DNA of 64,000 nucleotides from Trichoplax adhaerens (taxonomy: Eukaryota; Placozoa; Uniplacotomia; Trichoplacea; Trichoplacidae). Location: assembly GCF_000150275.1 (NCBI RefSeq), contig NW_002060950.1:2034106-2098105 (forward strand). Direction: 5' to 3'. A program made the position numbers and the translations under genes. The notes beneath the pieces are model-generated. The model was not told the origin of the DNA, made no database searches, and saw only the letters and a list, made by a program, of their open reading frames with translations. Below, piece after piece: positions 1 to 12,050 of this stretch; positions within the stretch are counted from its first letter, which is position 1, and each line of letters starts with the position of its first letter.

Positions 1-360
1 TAGTAAAAGAGCCCATTGATGCAATAAAGTGAAGTTAAGCAAGAAATTCAAGTTTTACCATATCATTTTGGAGACATTGATCAAGGCCACGAGTGAAAAT
101 AAATAAAATAAAATTATTCAATACTACACGTATATCAATCACTCAGCATGGATGACGATTTCACCACGTCTATGTTAGGGTTACTCATATACTCCCAACA
201 ATCCACCATAAGCAGAATTGCGTCTTGGTTTGCAGTGTTTTATTTTTATTGATTACTCGTATATTGAGCGAACTGTAGACTTATCGACTAAGTAAGAACT
301 GCAATGGAATGTATGTGACATGTGTCATGCACTCTTATCCCGTCTCCATTTTTCTCTGAG

Positions 361-541
361 GCAATAGTGATTGACCATAGACGAAATCAAGCTTACCATG
401 CAAATTACGGTACATTAGTCAGAGTATCTCCGCAGCTTCTTTGGGCTCAATTTTTAGAGTCGTTATTTAGAAATACTGAGACTAAAAAGCACCATATCCA
501 AGCTATCAGATATGGCCGACGACCCGCAGTTTTAACTTGCT
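361..541 (+). CDS. Probable internal exon of an unrecognised gene
   Basis: An open frame begins after a pyrimidine-rich acceptor ending in ctctgag and runs phase 0 to a consensus donor (T|gtgagt) after a Tyr-Gly-Arg-Arg-Pro-Ala segment, leaving phase 1. Without splicing the frame continues to a TAA at 582, so it could instead be a terminal exon. The peptide is well mixed and coding-like (for example VIDHRRNQAYHANYGTLV and LLWAQFLESLFR), unlike the low-complexity shadow frames nearby. I do not recognise the family. No convincing partner exon was found in 1-320; a 34-codon ATG frame at 148-252 has no good donor. Downstream lies a tandem repeat, so partner exons could be beyond it or the gene may end here. 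Coding status is inferred from composition and splice sites only. Confidence 0.35.
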
Positions 542-643
542 GTGAGTACATAAGCCAAGAGCTTAACTGCATTAATTTTTAACATCAGCAGCTAAAGTGA
601 TACGAATATCAACCATTAATTATTATTATTTTCCTATTTTCTA

Positions 644-1340
644 TCTTATTGATATCAACGATATACTTTCAGTTGGCAAGGCTTTTGTAAGTACTTACTG
701 TCTATTTCTGTTTTTAGGTTATTAATACTGTAGCTAGTTGGAAGATACTTTATAGCATAGCCATTGGTACAAGTGTTGAGTTGTTATTATTTTCTATCTT
801 ATTGATATCAGCGATATACTTTCAGTTGGTACGGCTTTTGTAAGTACTTACGGGCTATTTCTGTTTTTAGGTTATTAATACTGTAGGTATTTGGAAGATA
901 CTTTATAGCATAGTCATTGGTACAAGTGTTGTCTTATTGATATCAACAATATACTTTCAGTTGGTACGGCTTTTGTAAGTACTTACGGGCTATTTCTGTT
1001 TTTAGGTTATTAATACTGTATCTAGTTAGAAGATACTTTATAGCATAGCCATTGGTACAAGTGTTGTCTTATTGATATCAACAATAAAATATACTTTCAG
1101 TTGGTACGGCTTTTGTAAGTACTTACGGGCTATTTCTGTTTTAGGTTATTAATACTGTATCTAGTTAGAAGATACTATATAGCATAGCCATTGGTACAAG
1201 TGTTGTCTTATTGATATCAACAATATATTTTCAGTTGGTACGGCTTTTGTAAGTACTTACGGGCTATTTCTGTTTTTAGGTTATTAATACTGTAGGTAGT
1301 TGGAAGATACTTTATAGCATAGCCATTGGCACAAGTATGG
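644..1340. repeat. Tandem repeat, five units of about 135-153 bp
   Basis: Five head-to-tail copies begin with tcttattgatatca at 644, 797, 932, 1067 and 1206, and end with a segment reading agccattggtacaagtg. Units 2-5 are nearly identical; unit 1 is the most diverged and is followed by about 15 extra bases. Each unit carries, in order, a pyrimidine/AG acceptor look-alike (ctttcag), 14 bases, a perfect donor look-alike (gtaagtacttac) and a second acceptor look-alike (ctgtttttag). No reading frame crosses the array. Confidence 0.9.
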
Positions 1341-2225
1341 AGTTGATTAACACTCTTGCATGCTTACATAGTACTGCTCCAGCTTATGGAGTACATCATT
1401 CTCAGAGCGAGATTAGCCATGACAGCGGTATACTATAACAGAGTATTGGCCATTAATAAAATAGAATGGTAAAATCCTACTAGAAGGCATCGTATTTACA
1501 CCGTACTCCTGCGGTTGCTGGTCTAAATAGCCATTCTACAGGTACATCAATTAATTAATTATATTGCAATGAGGATTTTCATATCTGGATCGGCTACTCG
1601 AATTCATAGTAAAGAAAGTAAAATTCGATTTCAATTCGCTTGATTTTCTTTAAATTTTTATCTTTTTTTAGGTTCAAATCCTCATCCATTGAACTCTATT
1701 CTATGCCATTATTCGATTTTATACTCGATATTTGTGATTGTTTGCTATAGAAGCTTTGATGGAAGGCATTTTATCCTTCTACCTTATGATCTGAGACATG
1801 GCGCTGGATGAAAAGTCCAGGCGGCTGTAATAATACACCCTTGATGACCATACATGACCATCAAACTGTATACTGTACTTGTATCATGATAGGGATGAAA
1901 TCGCTGCAGTATGGCGCTTTCACTTCCTGCAGTATTGAGGTCGAAGACGCAATCACGTCACTGAGCGTTGAGTCATGACTTATTCTACTGTACAATACTG
2001 TATTAACGTTCAGTCTTGCGATCACCCTTATACTGTAGGGACACCTATCAGCCCCAAGCAAGGACTGCTCGACCCATATTCACTCACTGCTAAAAGATCC
2101 TTTTTTTATAGAACTTTCATAATCATCCATTTACTGCCATCAAACTCGCAACATTAATTAGTCTTCTCCATCCAATATGGCGAGCAATGCGGGCAGACAG
2201 AGTGTTGTTCAAGGATAGCCCCTCG
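1341..2225. other. Non-coding stretch upstream of NPM1
   Basis: No supported gene. A strong acceptor-like tract (cttttttta-g near 1681) precedes a frame open for about 43 codons to 1813, but no composition or family match supports it. Scattered tactgta words occur. Confidence 0.4.
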
Positions 2226-2334
2226 ACTGTACAGTGTACAGTGTACAGTACCATCGACTTGGGGGGGGCATACTGTACTGTATTTAGCATACTGTACAGT
2301 ACTGTACTGTACCGTACAGTACAGTGTACAGTAC
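2226..2334. repeat. GTACAGTAC/GTACTGTAC palindromic-word array
   Basis: Dense run of the mutually complementary words gtacagtac, gtactgtac and gtacagtgtac, interrupted by an eight-G run near 2263-2270. The two halves can pair with each other. It ends 168 bp before the proposed NPM1 start codon. A member of the same word family that recurs throughout the window. Confidence 0.85.
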
Positions 2335-2501
2335 AAGCGTCTTGAGCGGCTGGTATGGACTGTAGTGGTACTGGAATGCAGGCCTAGATCATCCTTAAAA
2401 GCTCACCGACTGAGCAAACGCGTTCAATCCACGTGTGGAGTAATTGCAAGGGAAAACTGCAAAGTATTTCGACAATCGGTTGGACTAATTTCAACGCCAA
2501 G

Positions 2502-5500
2502 ATGATGCGCAAGGAAGAATTTTGGGGTCAGTATTGCATTACAAGTAATGACTACGTTAGCCTAGACAGTAAATGAATGTCTTGATTGGCCATGGATACT
2601 TGTATATGGGTGTAGAGTCAATGAGGAAATGTCATCATTAGCGATTTGATCATAAGGCCAGGTTGAGTTGTTCCTTTCTAGATCTAGAAGGGTATAAAAT
2701 GGGTGGCCTTGTCATGCATAATGGCACACTACTTTTGCAGGATTTTCAACTGTCGCTTTCTGTAGGAAAGGGAACACTTGATCAATTCGTTATCCCTTGC
2801 TAATACTGTATGCAAGTTGAACTGGTACACTTTATGCTGCTATGTTGGCCACAATATCGTACACTCCAGGTTATCTTCCATTTGACCTCAACACGTAGCG
2901 CACCGGTTTGCATGCCAGCTCATGCCTGCAGATGGCCTAGGCTTTCTCTCGATCACTCCATGCCATGTCTACCTGCTAGTAGTATTGAAATTTTCCTTGC
3001 ATTGACAATGCAGTGGAAGTCGTTATCGATAGCTAGCTAGCCAGCCTTTAACTTTCTTATGCATGATGTACTCATTAACCGTACTTACAGGCGTGAATGA
3101 GAAACTACCTGTGTAGAAATGAATCGCAACCACCAATCAATTTATCAATCTGATTTTGCATAAATGGTCCTATGGCGAGGCTTATTAATCATCAGTCTAC
3201 TCATGTCCAGTATTAGGCAGTTTAATAGATTTCAATTCATATTCAGGATTGGATGATGGGCTGTATTCCTCCTTTAGAGTTAGGCTATATTTTAAAAATA
3301 GAAATAGCGCTGCAGATCAACTGTAACAAGTTAGCTAAATGAATGTCCTTTTGATAGACCATGGAGGCTATGTCCTTGATGATCGACTTTACCGCCTTTC
3401 TTTCGTATATTCTCTATTACAGCTAAAGTACTGTACTGTATAATGTATACGTGCGAGTAGCCTATTCATATACTACTATCAGCATGACGTAATCAATTGC
3501 ATACAAATTAGGCATCCGTGAGATCGGAGGTAAACTAATGACTGCATAGTATCATCACTATTGATGTAGCCAAGGAATGCTGTATTGGCCAAGCTCTCGA
3601 AAATACCTACTCTTGCAATGAAACTGTAAACAACCTACGATATTTCATGATATAATGATATTAATCTATAAGTTAGCCTTGATACAAGAATAGAAGCGTC
3701 TACTGCCAACCTCGTCAATGCATTAAAATAGCATTCGCGTATGATCTCATTCTAATGTAAATATACTGCTTAAATTCATAAATTTGAAAGCAAGATACAG
3801 TAGCCTTACAAATGAATAAACCAATCATCTACATGTACGTCTTCTACTGTACTGTTCTGCTAATGTCAAATGTTCATGACGTGTGAACCCAGTCGATTTT
3901 GAAATTCTTGAATCGGTTGGCTGGCTGATGATTTAATCCTTTTTTTATGTTGTAGCTGTCAAACTAAGCAAGGAAAAGCCCAGCATTGTTTGGAAACTCG
4001 ATGAGGAAGATGATTCAGAATTGGATATTGTAACTACGTTGTTGATTAAGCAGGTAAGCAAAGAGTAGTCGTGCTGAACTATCCATAATCAAAAGTGTTT
4101 TGAGAATTATCACAATTTATGTAGCTTGGTACTAACGTATACCTATAACTCGATTTTGAAATCGTACATATTCTATACTGAGTGAAAGTAACATTTGACA
4201 GTTGTGTTGACCACAACATGATATATAGCAATGTTGACAACCAATTGGAACTGAAGATAATTGAATGATTAACCTAGATAATATCTTAATGATAGGCTTG
4301 TCTAGGGGCTTCCGCAAAAAAAGACGAAGTAAATGTTGTAGAAGTTTGCACCGTTGACTATAGTGGTGAAGAAGTTCAGTGTCCAATCGTTAATTTAACG
4401 TGCAAAGGATCATCTGTAAGAATTCTACGTTTATTGAAAGCTAACAATTTTTATTACTCTGTCTACAGCATCTGGTATCTTCATTTTCTCTTTATAGGCA
4501 TGCAGTACAGTGAATGCAACCCTCCATTCTCCCGTTGAATTAAAATTAACCGCTGGTAATATTGTCAATTAATTAAATATTTCTTTTGTCTCTTCTTGAT
4601 TATCCTTAAAATCATCCATAATCAAGTACTTTAAAATTGAACAATTGTGATGACGCATAGGTAGTGGACCGGTTCATTTATCTGGTTGTCTTGAAGAAGG
4701 TATGCGTATAATTTTTGTTATGAAACTAGCTTCCAATCTTTATTTACATGTGAAATGAATTTATCAACAGTTTTAGTTGATATGTCTGATGATGAAGATG
4801 AAGACGAAGATGCCGATGAAGGTAAGTAGTATGATTATTTGCCAACTATAAACAACGTAAATATTTACATGTATACATTACTTGAACTTGTAATTATAAT
4901 AATTTATATCTCGCAAACTATCAGATTCCGAAATTAAGACTGCATTACAGGTTAGTAGGATATCTCTACTATCAGCTAATTCTACAATATCACGTAATAC
5001 AAATGTTGTATTTACAATCTCAGAAACGAGGAGCATTAGATGAAGGAAACGGGCCGGTTGCAAAAGTAAGCTCTTTATGTTATACAGTTTGAGCATAAGA
5101 TTGTCAAGATAACGTATTTCGCATTGTATTTTTGTAGAGAAAAAAGCCGGAAGTAGCGCTAGGTAGCAATTTAAGATTTTCAATAGTCTCTCAAATTTTG
5201 AAATGGTCAGAGCAATATTCATGTAGTAGATGACGAAGAAGACGGAATGACGATGACGATGACGATGATGACTTTATTGTTGATGAAGCTGACGAAAATG
5301 ATGACGATGAAGACTTAGATGATGAAGATGAAGAAGAGGAAGATGAAGAAGATGATGATGATGATGATGAAGACGATGACGATGAAGATGATGAAGAAGA
5401 AATTACGAAGGCTCTAACGAAACTCCAGGTGAAATAAGTTTAAGAATATGGTTCTCTCTAATATACAAATTACGTACTACCTAGTTAATGTTGCAATAAT

Positions 5501-6528
5501 TGTTGTAATTATTTGATTAGTCTACAGTGGTGATATGCTTTAAATTGTTGAGTAGCTTTTACCGTATGTAGAATACTAAGTTAATATTTTTTCTGCTATG
5601 AATTTACAATAATTAGAAGAATAAACAAACGCCTGTAAAGGAGACATCTAAGGTTGGTATACGATTATCATGAGATTAACTAGATTACTGTAGCTCTCGC
5701 AGTCCAGCCAATTAATTTACTATCTTTGTTGTTTTATCATTATTGCAGAAGAATGATACGAAGTCAACACCGTCAAAAACCCCAGCCAAGGTTTTCATTT
5801 AGTGCTATATACAACACTGTTAATTAATGTATTTATCTCTATCTACTAAAGTTGAATTGCTTTGTAAGTGGATTGGTTGTAACTAGTAATTGATTAGTTC
5901 ATTTAGCAATGTAATTTACCCGTATTTATGATGAGTTGCGTTGATAACTGACGCAAATTAGTTTTATTAAATGATATGTTGTAATTACTTTAGTCGTTAT
6001 TTTTACATGCTGCCCTTGAATATGGTTTAATTAGCAAATTTGATATTAAAAGTAAACTTATTCGTCTTTTATCTGGCTATAACTAAATTATAATCTTTAG
6101 AGTTCTGAACCCATGAATGTTGATGAAATCAAAAAGAAGCTAGGAAAGGTGAGCCTGCTTTAAAGTAAAACTTATAATTTTAAGGCTACTAAGTACTTTG
6201 GACTGCCCTAACTAGATTTACTGTTGTGTTACCCCCCCCCGTCCGCTGATTTTTAAATAATTTTCGTCAATATTTTATTTTTAGTCGCCAAACTTACCAA
6301 AGAAACCCGAAAAATTTCAGAATTTCATGAAACACAACTTTAATGTTACTTCAGAAGAGGTAATTAATTTTTTTACCAAGTTATCAGCCTCTTACGTCTG
6401 ACCATAAGTTTTATTTACTATCAATATGATATACTATTATTATCGAAAGTTTACGCTTTTGGCTTATTTAATTTCAGGTCATTGGTAACTTATGGCAATG
6501 GGTATCAAAACAAGCGTCTAAAAAGTAG
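2502..6528 (+). CDS. NPM1: Nucleophosmin/nucleoplasmin-family histone chaperone
   Basis: Fifteen exons: 2502-2526, 3956-4053, 4296-4415, 4498-4555, 4661-4699, 4771-4821, 4925-4950, 5024-5065, 5138-5162, 5227-5428, 5617-5652, 5749-5790, 6101-6148, 6285-6359, 6478-6528. About 312 residues (human NPM1 294). The N-terminal pentameric core has the family pattern EEFW then VKLSKEKPSIVWKLD, the LGASAKKDEVNVVEV strand and GSGPVHLSGCLEE. Two acidic tracts follow (DDEDEDEDADE, then a long Asp/Glu run in exon 10), then a Lys/Thr/Pro linker and a C-terminal helical domain with the nucleolar LWQW motif before TAG. Expected role: histone/ribosome-assembly chaperone shuttling between nucleolus and nucleoplasm. 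The first exon is the least certain: it rests on phase 1 matching and the FW motif, across a 1.4 kb intron. All phases agree except inside exon 10, where one base is missing near 5245. Converges tail-to-tail with XPNPEP1. Confidence 0.9.
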
Positions 6529-6764
6529 ATTCTGTTTTTCTTAACTTAATCATAATAACTTGTATGCTTGTATAAAGTAATGAGTCCAAAATCTATCATA
6601 ACTTGGAATTGATGATTTTTGATTAGAGTTAATAGAAATTTTGCGATATTTTACATGCTTGTTATGTTAATGGGGTTATTCTTGCATAGTTATGATCGTA
6701 ATAAAATCCGAATCTATCTTAGCATAACAAGTTTGTCTACGAGTTAATAATGTCGCTTTTAAAA

Positions 6765-9700
6765 TTATCCTATCACTTCCGTTTCTTTTTGGAGCCATTT
6801 CAATGCATCCAGCCTCCCCCGTTGTATTAAAAGATCGCCGACTTTTTCTCTACACAGTTGATGGTAGTCATTTATCCAGGCAACCTAAATTGAAAATGAA
6901 GATTCAAATATTACTAGATGCAATAGTAAAATTACAGAGTTTCGATTTTAGTATACTTCTTCTTCGGTTAGTAACTCCGGAGATAACAACTTCTTCTGAA
7001 TCGGCACCTATATGAACAAAAAATGAAAACAACAAGAGTTGGATTAATTCGTGGTGAACATCCACCTACTTAAAAGATATAGTAGTAGCCTAGTAAATCC
7101 TAACCAGTGTAATGGGTTCGAATGTTAAGAAGCCTATGCCACCAAAGTTATGCTATTTAGGTATAAAAAATTCAAACCTGAACTCACAGACACTATTATA
7201 ATTTTGTACTTATAATTAGTGATTACATGATATTATGGCAAACGTACTTTCGTTTCCACAGATTTAACGATTACAACATTTTCTATCCTTATACCAAAAG
7301 ATCCGTCTTCGTAGTATCCAGGCTCTACAAAATAGACACGAATTATATTCTCTTAAGATAGTTTCATGTTAGCAAGAATGTATGACATAACTACTGTATC
7401 TTACCATCGGTTACAGTCATATCAGCCATTAAAGGAACGTCGTACTTTCTTGGTCTTGATCCAATTCCATGTGGACCTGCAATTAGAAAAATACCATAGA
7501 ATTTACAATTTCGTATCAAAGGCCATGATATATGACAGCCGTCAGATTAACCTTCGTGAACCATCAAGAATGCACCGACTCCGTGTCCGGTTCCATGTCT
7601 ATAATCGAGACCGACATCCCACAGAGGCTTACGAGCTAGCATGTCTAAGACGTGGCCTGTATAAACAATACATCATAAATACCATTGCCAGAACAACAAA
7701 TTATTATAATCGTTGGAAAAAGTTCAAGGCCTACCGTTGGTACCATTAGGAAATATTGCTTTACAGAGATTTATATGCCCCTTAAGAACCCTAGTAAAGC
7801 ATTCCTATATATTATCGGAAGTTAATTCCGCATTTAGATTCTTACGAATAGGACCGCACCAGATGTAGGAAACATATGCTAAAATAAATCTGTCTTAGTG
7901 TCATAGAATGCCTTAAGCAAAATTTTACTTTTTCATGCTCCGTTGGATTCCCTAGATGAATAGTTCTGGTGACATCAGTGGTGCCATCTCTGTAATTTAT
8001 TTTTAAGATCAAACAGTACACTACTATAGTGATGAAACTCTTACAATAGATAGATAACTAAAATTACCTAAACTGAGCACCGGAATCGCATAAATACAAA
8101 TCTGTTTCCGTTATTTCTCGATTTGATGCCTCCGTAGGGCTATATATGGAAAAAATTTCAATACAGTTGTAGTTACGTAACAGATTTGATTGAAAGACCA
8201 AAACAAAATGGTTAAATAATTCCCACCAATAGTGAATAATAGCCCCATGTTCTCCGGATGATGAAATAGTTGGAAAACTTAAGCTAATATAGTCATCTTG
8301 TTGCCTATCAATATACGTGATTTGTGGGAAACAAAAATAAAGATGTTGTCAATGATTTAATTTTCGCAGAACTTCTACATAAAATTTACTAACTTTCGAA
8401 AGTCTTCAAGCACATCGGCTGCTCCAATTTCTGTAACCGGATTTATTTTAATCTAGAAATCGGTAAAAATAATGGCGGTATCTTAGCCATTAAACTAAGA
8501 CAATTGGCAAAACATAAATTTAAGAACCTCTTTTTCCAACCAAGCATAAAATTCACACAGAGCTGCCGCATCCCGGATCTAAAACATCAAGTAATGATCT
8601 AACTACAGTAATGCAATAATTTGTATGTGATACATAGTAGTCAAAGAGCGTCATTACGTGAGCATTCCTAAGTCCATCTAGTTCCGTAGTATTTTTTAGG
8701 GCCTTCATCAAGGCAATTGGCGACGGTTTTAAGTATCGCTTTTCCTAGATATTTAATAGTAAACAATAAGGAATTGTAGAAACGATAAAAGATGAATAGG
8801 AAGTAATACATCCATTTCATTACGATAATACCTTAGGAACAACGTTAACCAGGGCATGACTGCTCAACGGACTAATCTAAATTTAGCATGAATCGTTCAA
8901 ATATTAGCGATAATACTCTGAAAGGGCAATACTGTAACTATCGTTGAAAAGAGTTCAATACTAACTGACCCATATTTGACCATGGTTACTGCTGGAAATA
9001 TCCTCAATAACTTCGAGAACATTTTCATAAGGCTCGAACTTCAATTCTGATTCGGTCTCCAGTTTTAAATGATTAAAAATTTCTGATGTAATTCTCTCCA
9101 GTGAGGTAAAAACGCTATAAATAATGGTTATATTCTAATTATCATTTTATTATATTTAAGCTTACACTGTTTAAACGGCAATATATAAGTAAATTGGTAC
9201 GGGTATAAATGCAGTACTTACTATAAACAGTTAGCAGTTACAATCGCATAAGCAAAGAAGACAGGATTATATTCAATATCGGCGCCTCTAATATTCAAAA
9301 GCCCTATTCAGATAAAAGTTTGATACTTCAGGAGATTGCAGATTGTATGGTAATATGTCGTCTACATATCATGGCCTCTACATTACTAACGTACAAGCAA
9401 CTTCATCAAGTGCCGAGATGACCAACGCATCACAATTAGCAGTCGACATTTTATCCCTGATGTCCTTTAGTTTGTCTCCAACACTCTTGCCTAGATATTA
9501 ATGCATTGATTACGCTATACCAAAGTGTAATAATAATGGCTTTCAAGGAAAGAGTTAGAAAGAGAGGATATACGCATATATTACCGCTATATTTTAGAGG
9601 GAGTATCATTAAAGGCGATAACGGTACTTCAGATCGATCATAAGAGGTCCATACTAGATCTACTAAATTATCTTGAACAGCGACTAGGGACAATCCAGCA

Positions 9701-11381
9701 TCGCTTAATTTCTAAACATAAAATCAAAAGTTAAATATATTCAATAACTTTAACGCTATACACAGCACAATTTTCGTGTAGCATTTAAGTATGACGTTTA
9801 TTACCTGTGAATAGCTCTTCCATAATTCTGTAACCATTGAAGGCAATTAGAGGTGCAAAAATAGCGGACAGAAAATAAATAAATTATTTATTCACGTTTT
9901 TCTATACAAATAATGAAAATTTTTAGAAAATTTAGCATTGTTTCATTAATATTCCTGTTAACCATGTGTAAATAAGAAGGGATCTACGCCAACGTATGAC
10001 TCTTTGGGAAGAATCTACAATTAATGATAATGCGGATTGAATCAGTAATAGAGTATTAATAACTATCGAGATAGTACCACTACTGATATCTATCGGCTAT
10101 TTTCGGATATTTAATAAAGTTAAGCAATATACGGCAATTTATCATTTTCACTACACAATGATGGCATAATATCCACGTTACTTCAAATGCATAAAGCGGG
10201 AACTATGCACTTCATAGCGGAATACGATATCATCATAGCATACGTATAGTATGTATTTAGACTAACAATAAATAAATTACTTGAATAAGCCAGTCCTCCA
10301 TTGATAAGGTATCTGCTAGTCCTAGATTTTACCAGAAATTAATATGATGATAACGTTAAATTTTATCTTACCAATAATAAAACCAGACTGCAACAGGCCA
10401 ATTTTGAGGAAATTTTTTTGCATAGTATCATAGTTAGGCATAATAACGAATGTGGTTATCTAGTGCTTGGCTTAGCCTATGTTAAGGGTTAAAACAAAAG
10501 ACCTTATACCTTGTTTCATTAAGGTCCAGTTATCGTCCAACTGCTCAGTAGCTTGCAGATAGTATCTACCGTCAGTCCATAATGCAGCTTTATCGCGAGT
10601 GACAATGGCATTACCTGTAAATATAGCAGAGCTGTCAGCTTGTTAAACAGATAAACAAGGCCAATTCAGTGCCTCATAATTCAAAGCAATTTACAATATT
10701 AATGAATTAACTATCATCTGTAATATCTAATTTTACCAAAAGAACCGGTAAATCCAGATATAAATTCACGTCTCTTATCCCTATTAGCTAAGTATTCACT
10801 CTGCAAACAAATAATTGTTGATAAAAGATATTAGGATTCGTAGTAAAAGTATACCATCATCAACAATACATGTCATTTCACACCGTTATGCCGGTACAAA
10901 TTCACAGTCATTACAATCCTATATTGCAGTTGGACACTGGTAGCAGCTGTAAGGGTTTTCGATTTATTGATAACATTGTGTACAATTAAGTTATACGGCT
11001 GTATCATTACAAATCAATCAACTATCAGTAACGTAGGAAAGACTGGACGCAGTTTCTAATCCTACTACTTTATACATTGACGCATGTGAGCCATGCAGAT
11101 TCGATAATACGCCTTTAGGTACATTAGGGTTTATCACTATAATGCAGTGTAGCGTACTATAACTAGAATCGGATAAAAAATAAGAGCAGATAAGATTTCA
11201 TCTTATCTTATCCTTAATTAATGAATGTTGATGTTTATGATCATCATTGTGATTACGGTATTACCTGATGGGCATCATTAGTTGGTATAATATAAGCTTG
11301 TAGTGGATGAGGAACATGCTTCATATTGGCCATGAACGATCGCAACGTTCGCAGTAACTGACCATTTTTAGTATTATTCAT
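6765..11381 (-). CDS. XPNPEP1: Xaa-Pro aminopeptidase 1 (cytosolic, M24B)
   Basis: Twenty-four exons in coding order: 11381-11265, 10800-10737, 10614-10510, 10321-10281, 10014-9963, 9827-9805, 9711-9585, 9490-9395, 9303-9222, 9114-8970, 8876-8832, 8744-8658, 8578-8528, 8452-8394, 8304-8227, 8139-8068, 7989-7929, 7804-7735, 7656-7552, 7476-7405, 7324-7248, 7152-7105, 7007-6957, 6884-6765. Every phase joins, giving 615 aa (human 623). It removes the N-terminal residue from peptides with Pro at position 2. Two creatinase-like N domains ([23 protein letters not shown]) precede the pita-bread catalytic domain. The metal ligands are all visible: Asp409 (DSGAQF), Asp420 (DGTTDVTR), His483 (HGTGHGVG), a Glu in EPGYYEDG and a Glu in IRIENVV. 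The start was chosen because its 39-residue first exon aligns end to end with the human N terminus; an in-frame upstream ATG at 11435 is possible. Confidence 0.95.
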
Positions 11382-11540
11382 ATTGCAAATTTTAAGTGCT
11401 TTAATATACCTTTCCAGTCCAGTGGCTGCAATCACCTGCTTAGTTTAGCTTATAAAATAGGCAACCTCAACGAAGAGTAGGTAGCAGGATCATAAGGGCC
11501 CCAAATTCATCGACGGGGCTTGAATCATTTGATGTGACGC

Positions 11541-11619
11541 CGTGTACAGTGTACAGTACAGTACCATACAGTAAGTTACAGTGCAGTGTTCGATTTTACT
11601 GTACTGTACACTGTACAGT
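11541..11619. repeat. GTAC-word array upstream of XPNPEP1
   Basis: Gtgtacagtgtacagtacag and related words, then the complementary tactgtactgtaca near 11599-11613, so the block can fold on itself. Begins 160 bp upstream of the XPNPEP1 start codon. Confidence 0.8.
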
Positions 11620-11810
11620 TTCATAACATTTTGTCACTTTCGGGCCATATTTTTCTTTAAAAATACAGTAAAGCTATAATAGAATGATATATGAGGTTGA
11701 TGGAGAGATTCTGAAATATCTGAATCTGGTAAAGTTAGAAAGTTAAACTTGCTCTTAAGTCCATAAATGATGAAAGTATCACTGACCGTTATATCCCCAT
11801 TTGTGAATGA

Positions 11811-12050
11811 TCTACAGTACTGTACTGTACATAACATACTGTACACTGTACACTGTGCAGTACAGTACAGTACAGTATTACTGAACTGTACTGTACTGTA
11901 CTGTACTGTAGAGTTAATACTGTACTGTACAGTACAGTACAACATGCAGTACAGTACTGTACAGTACTACAGTACTTAAGTGTACTGTACCCTGTACTGT
12001 ACTGTTCTACTATACTGTACAGTACTGTTCTTAAGTGTACTGTACTGTAT
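11811..12050. repeat. Long GTACTGTAC/GTACAGTAC array (240 bp)
   Basis: Nearly uninterrupted alternation of ctgtac and cagtac steps. Runs of one orientation (about 11860-11875) are followed by runs of the other (about 11889-11908), giving large intramolecular hairpin potential. Tandem copies of the word carry no stop codon in any frame, which explains the Tyr-Ser-Thr-Val-rich open frames over it; these are not genes. Confidence 0.9.

Noticed and set aside
2226-2334. GTAC arrays as a CRISPR array or integron
   Set aside because: No constant repeat with unique equal-length spacers, and the genome is an animal's.
7366-7749. 127-codon + strand frame
   Set aside because: Antisense shadow of three XPNPEP1 exons on the minus strand.
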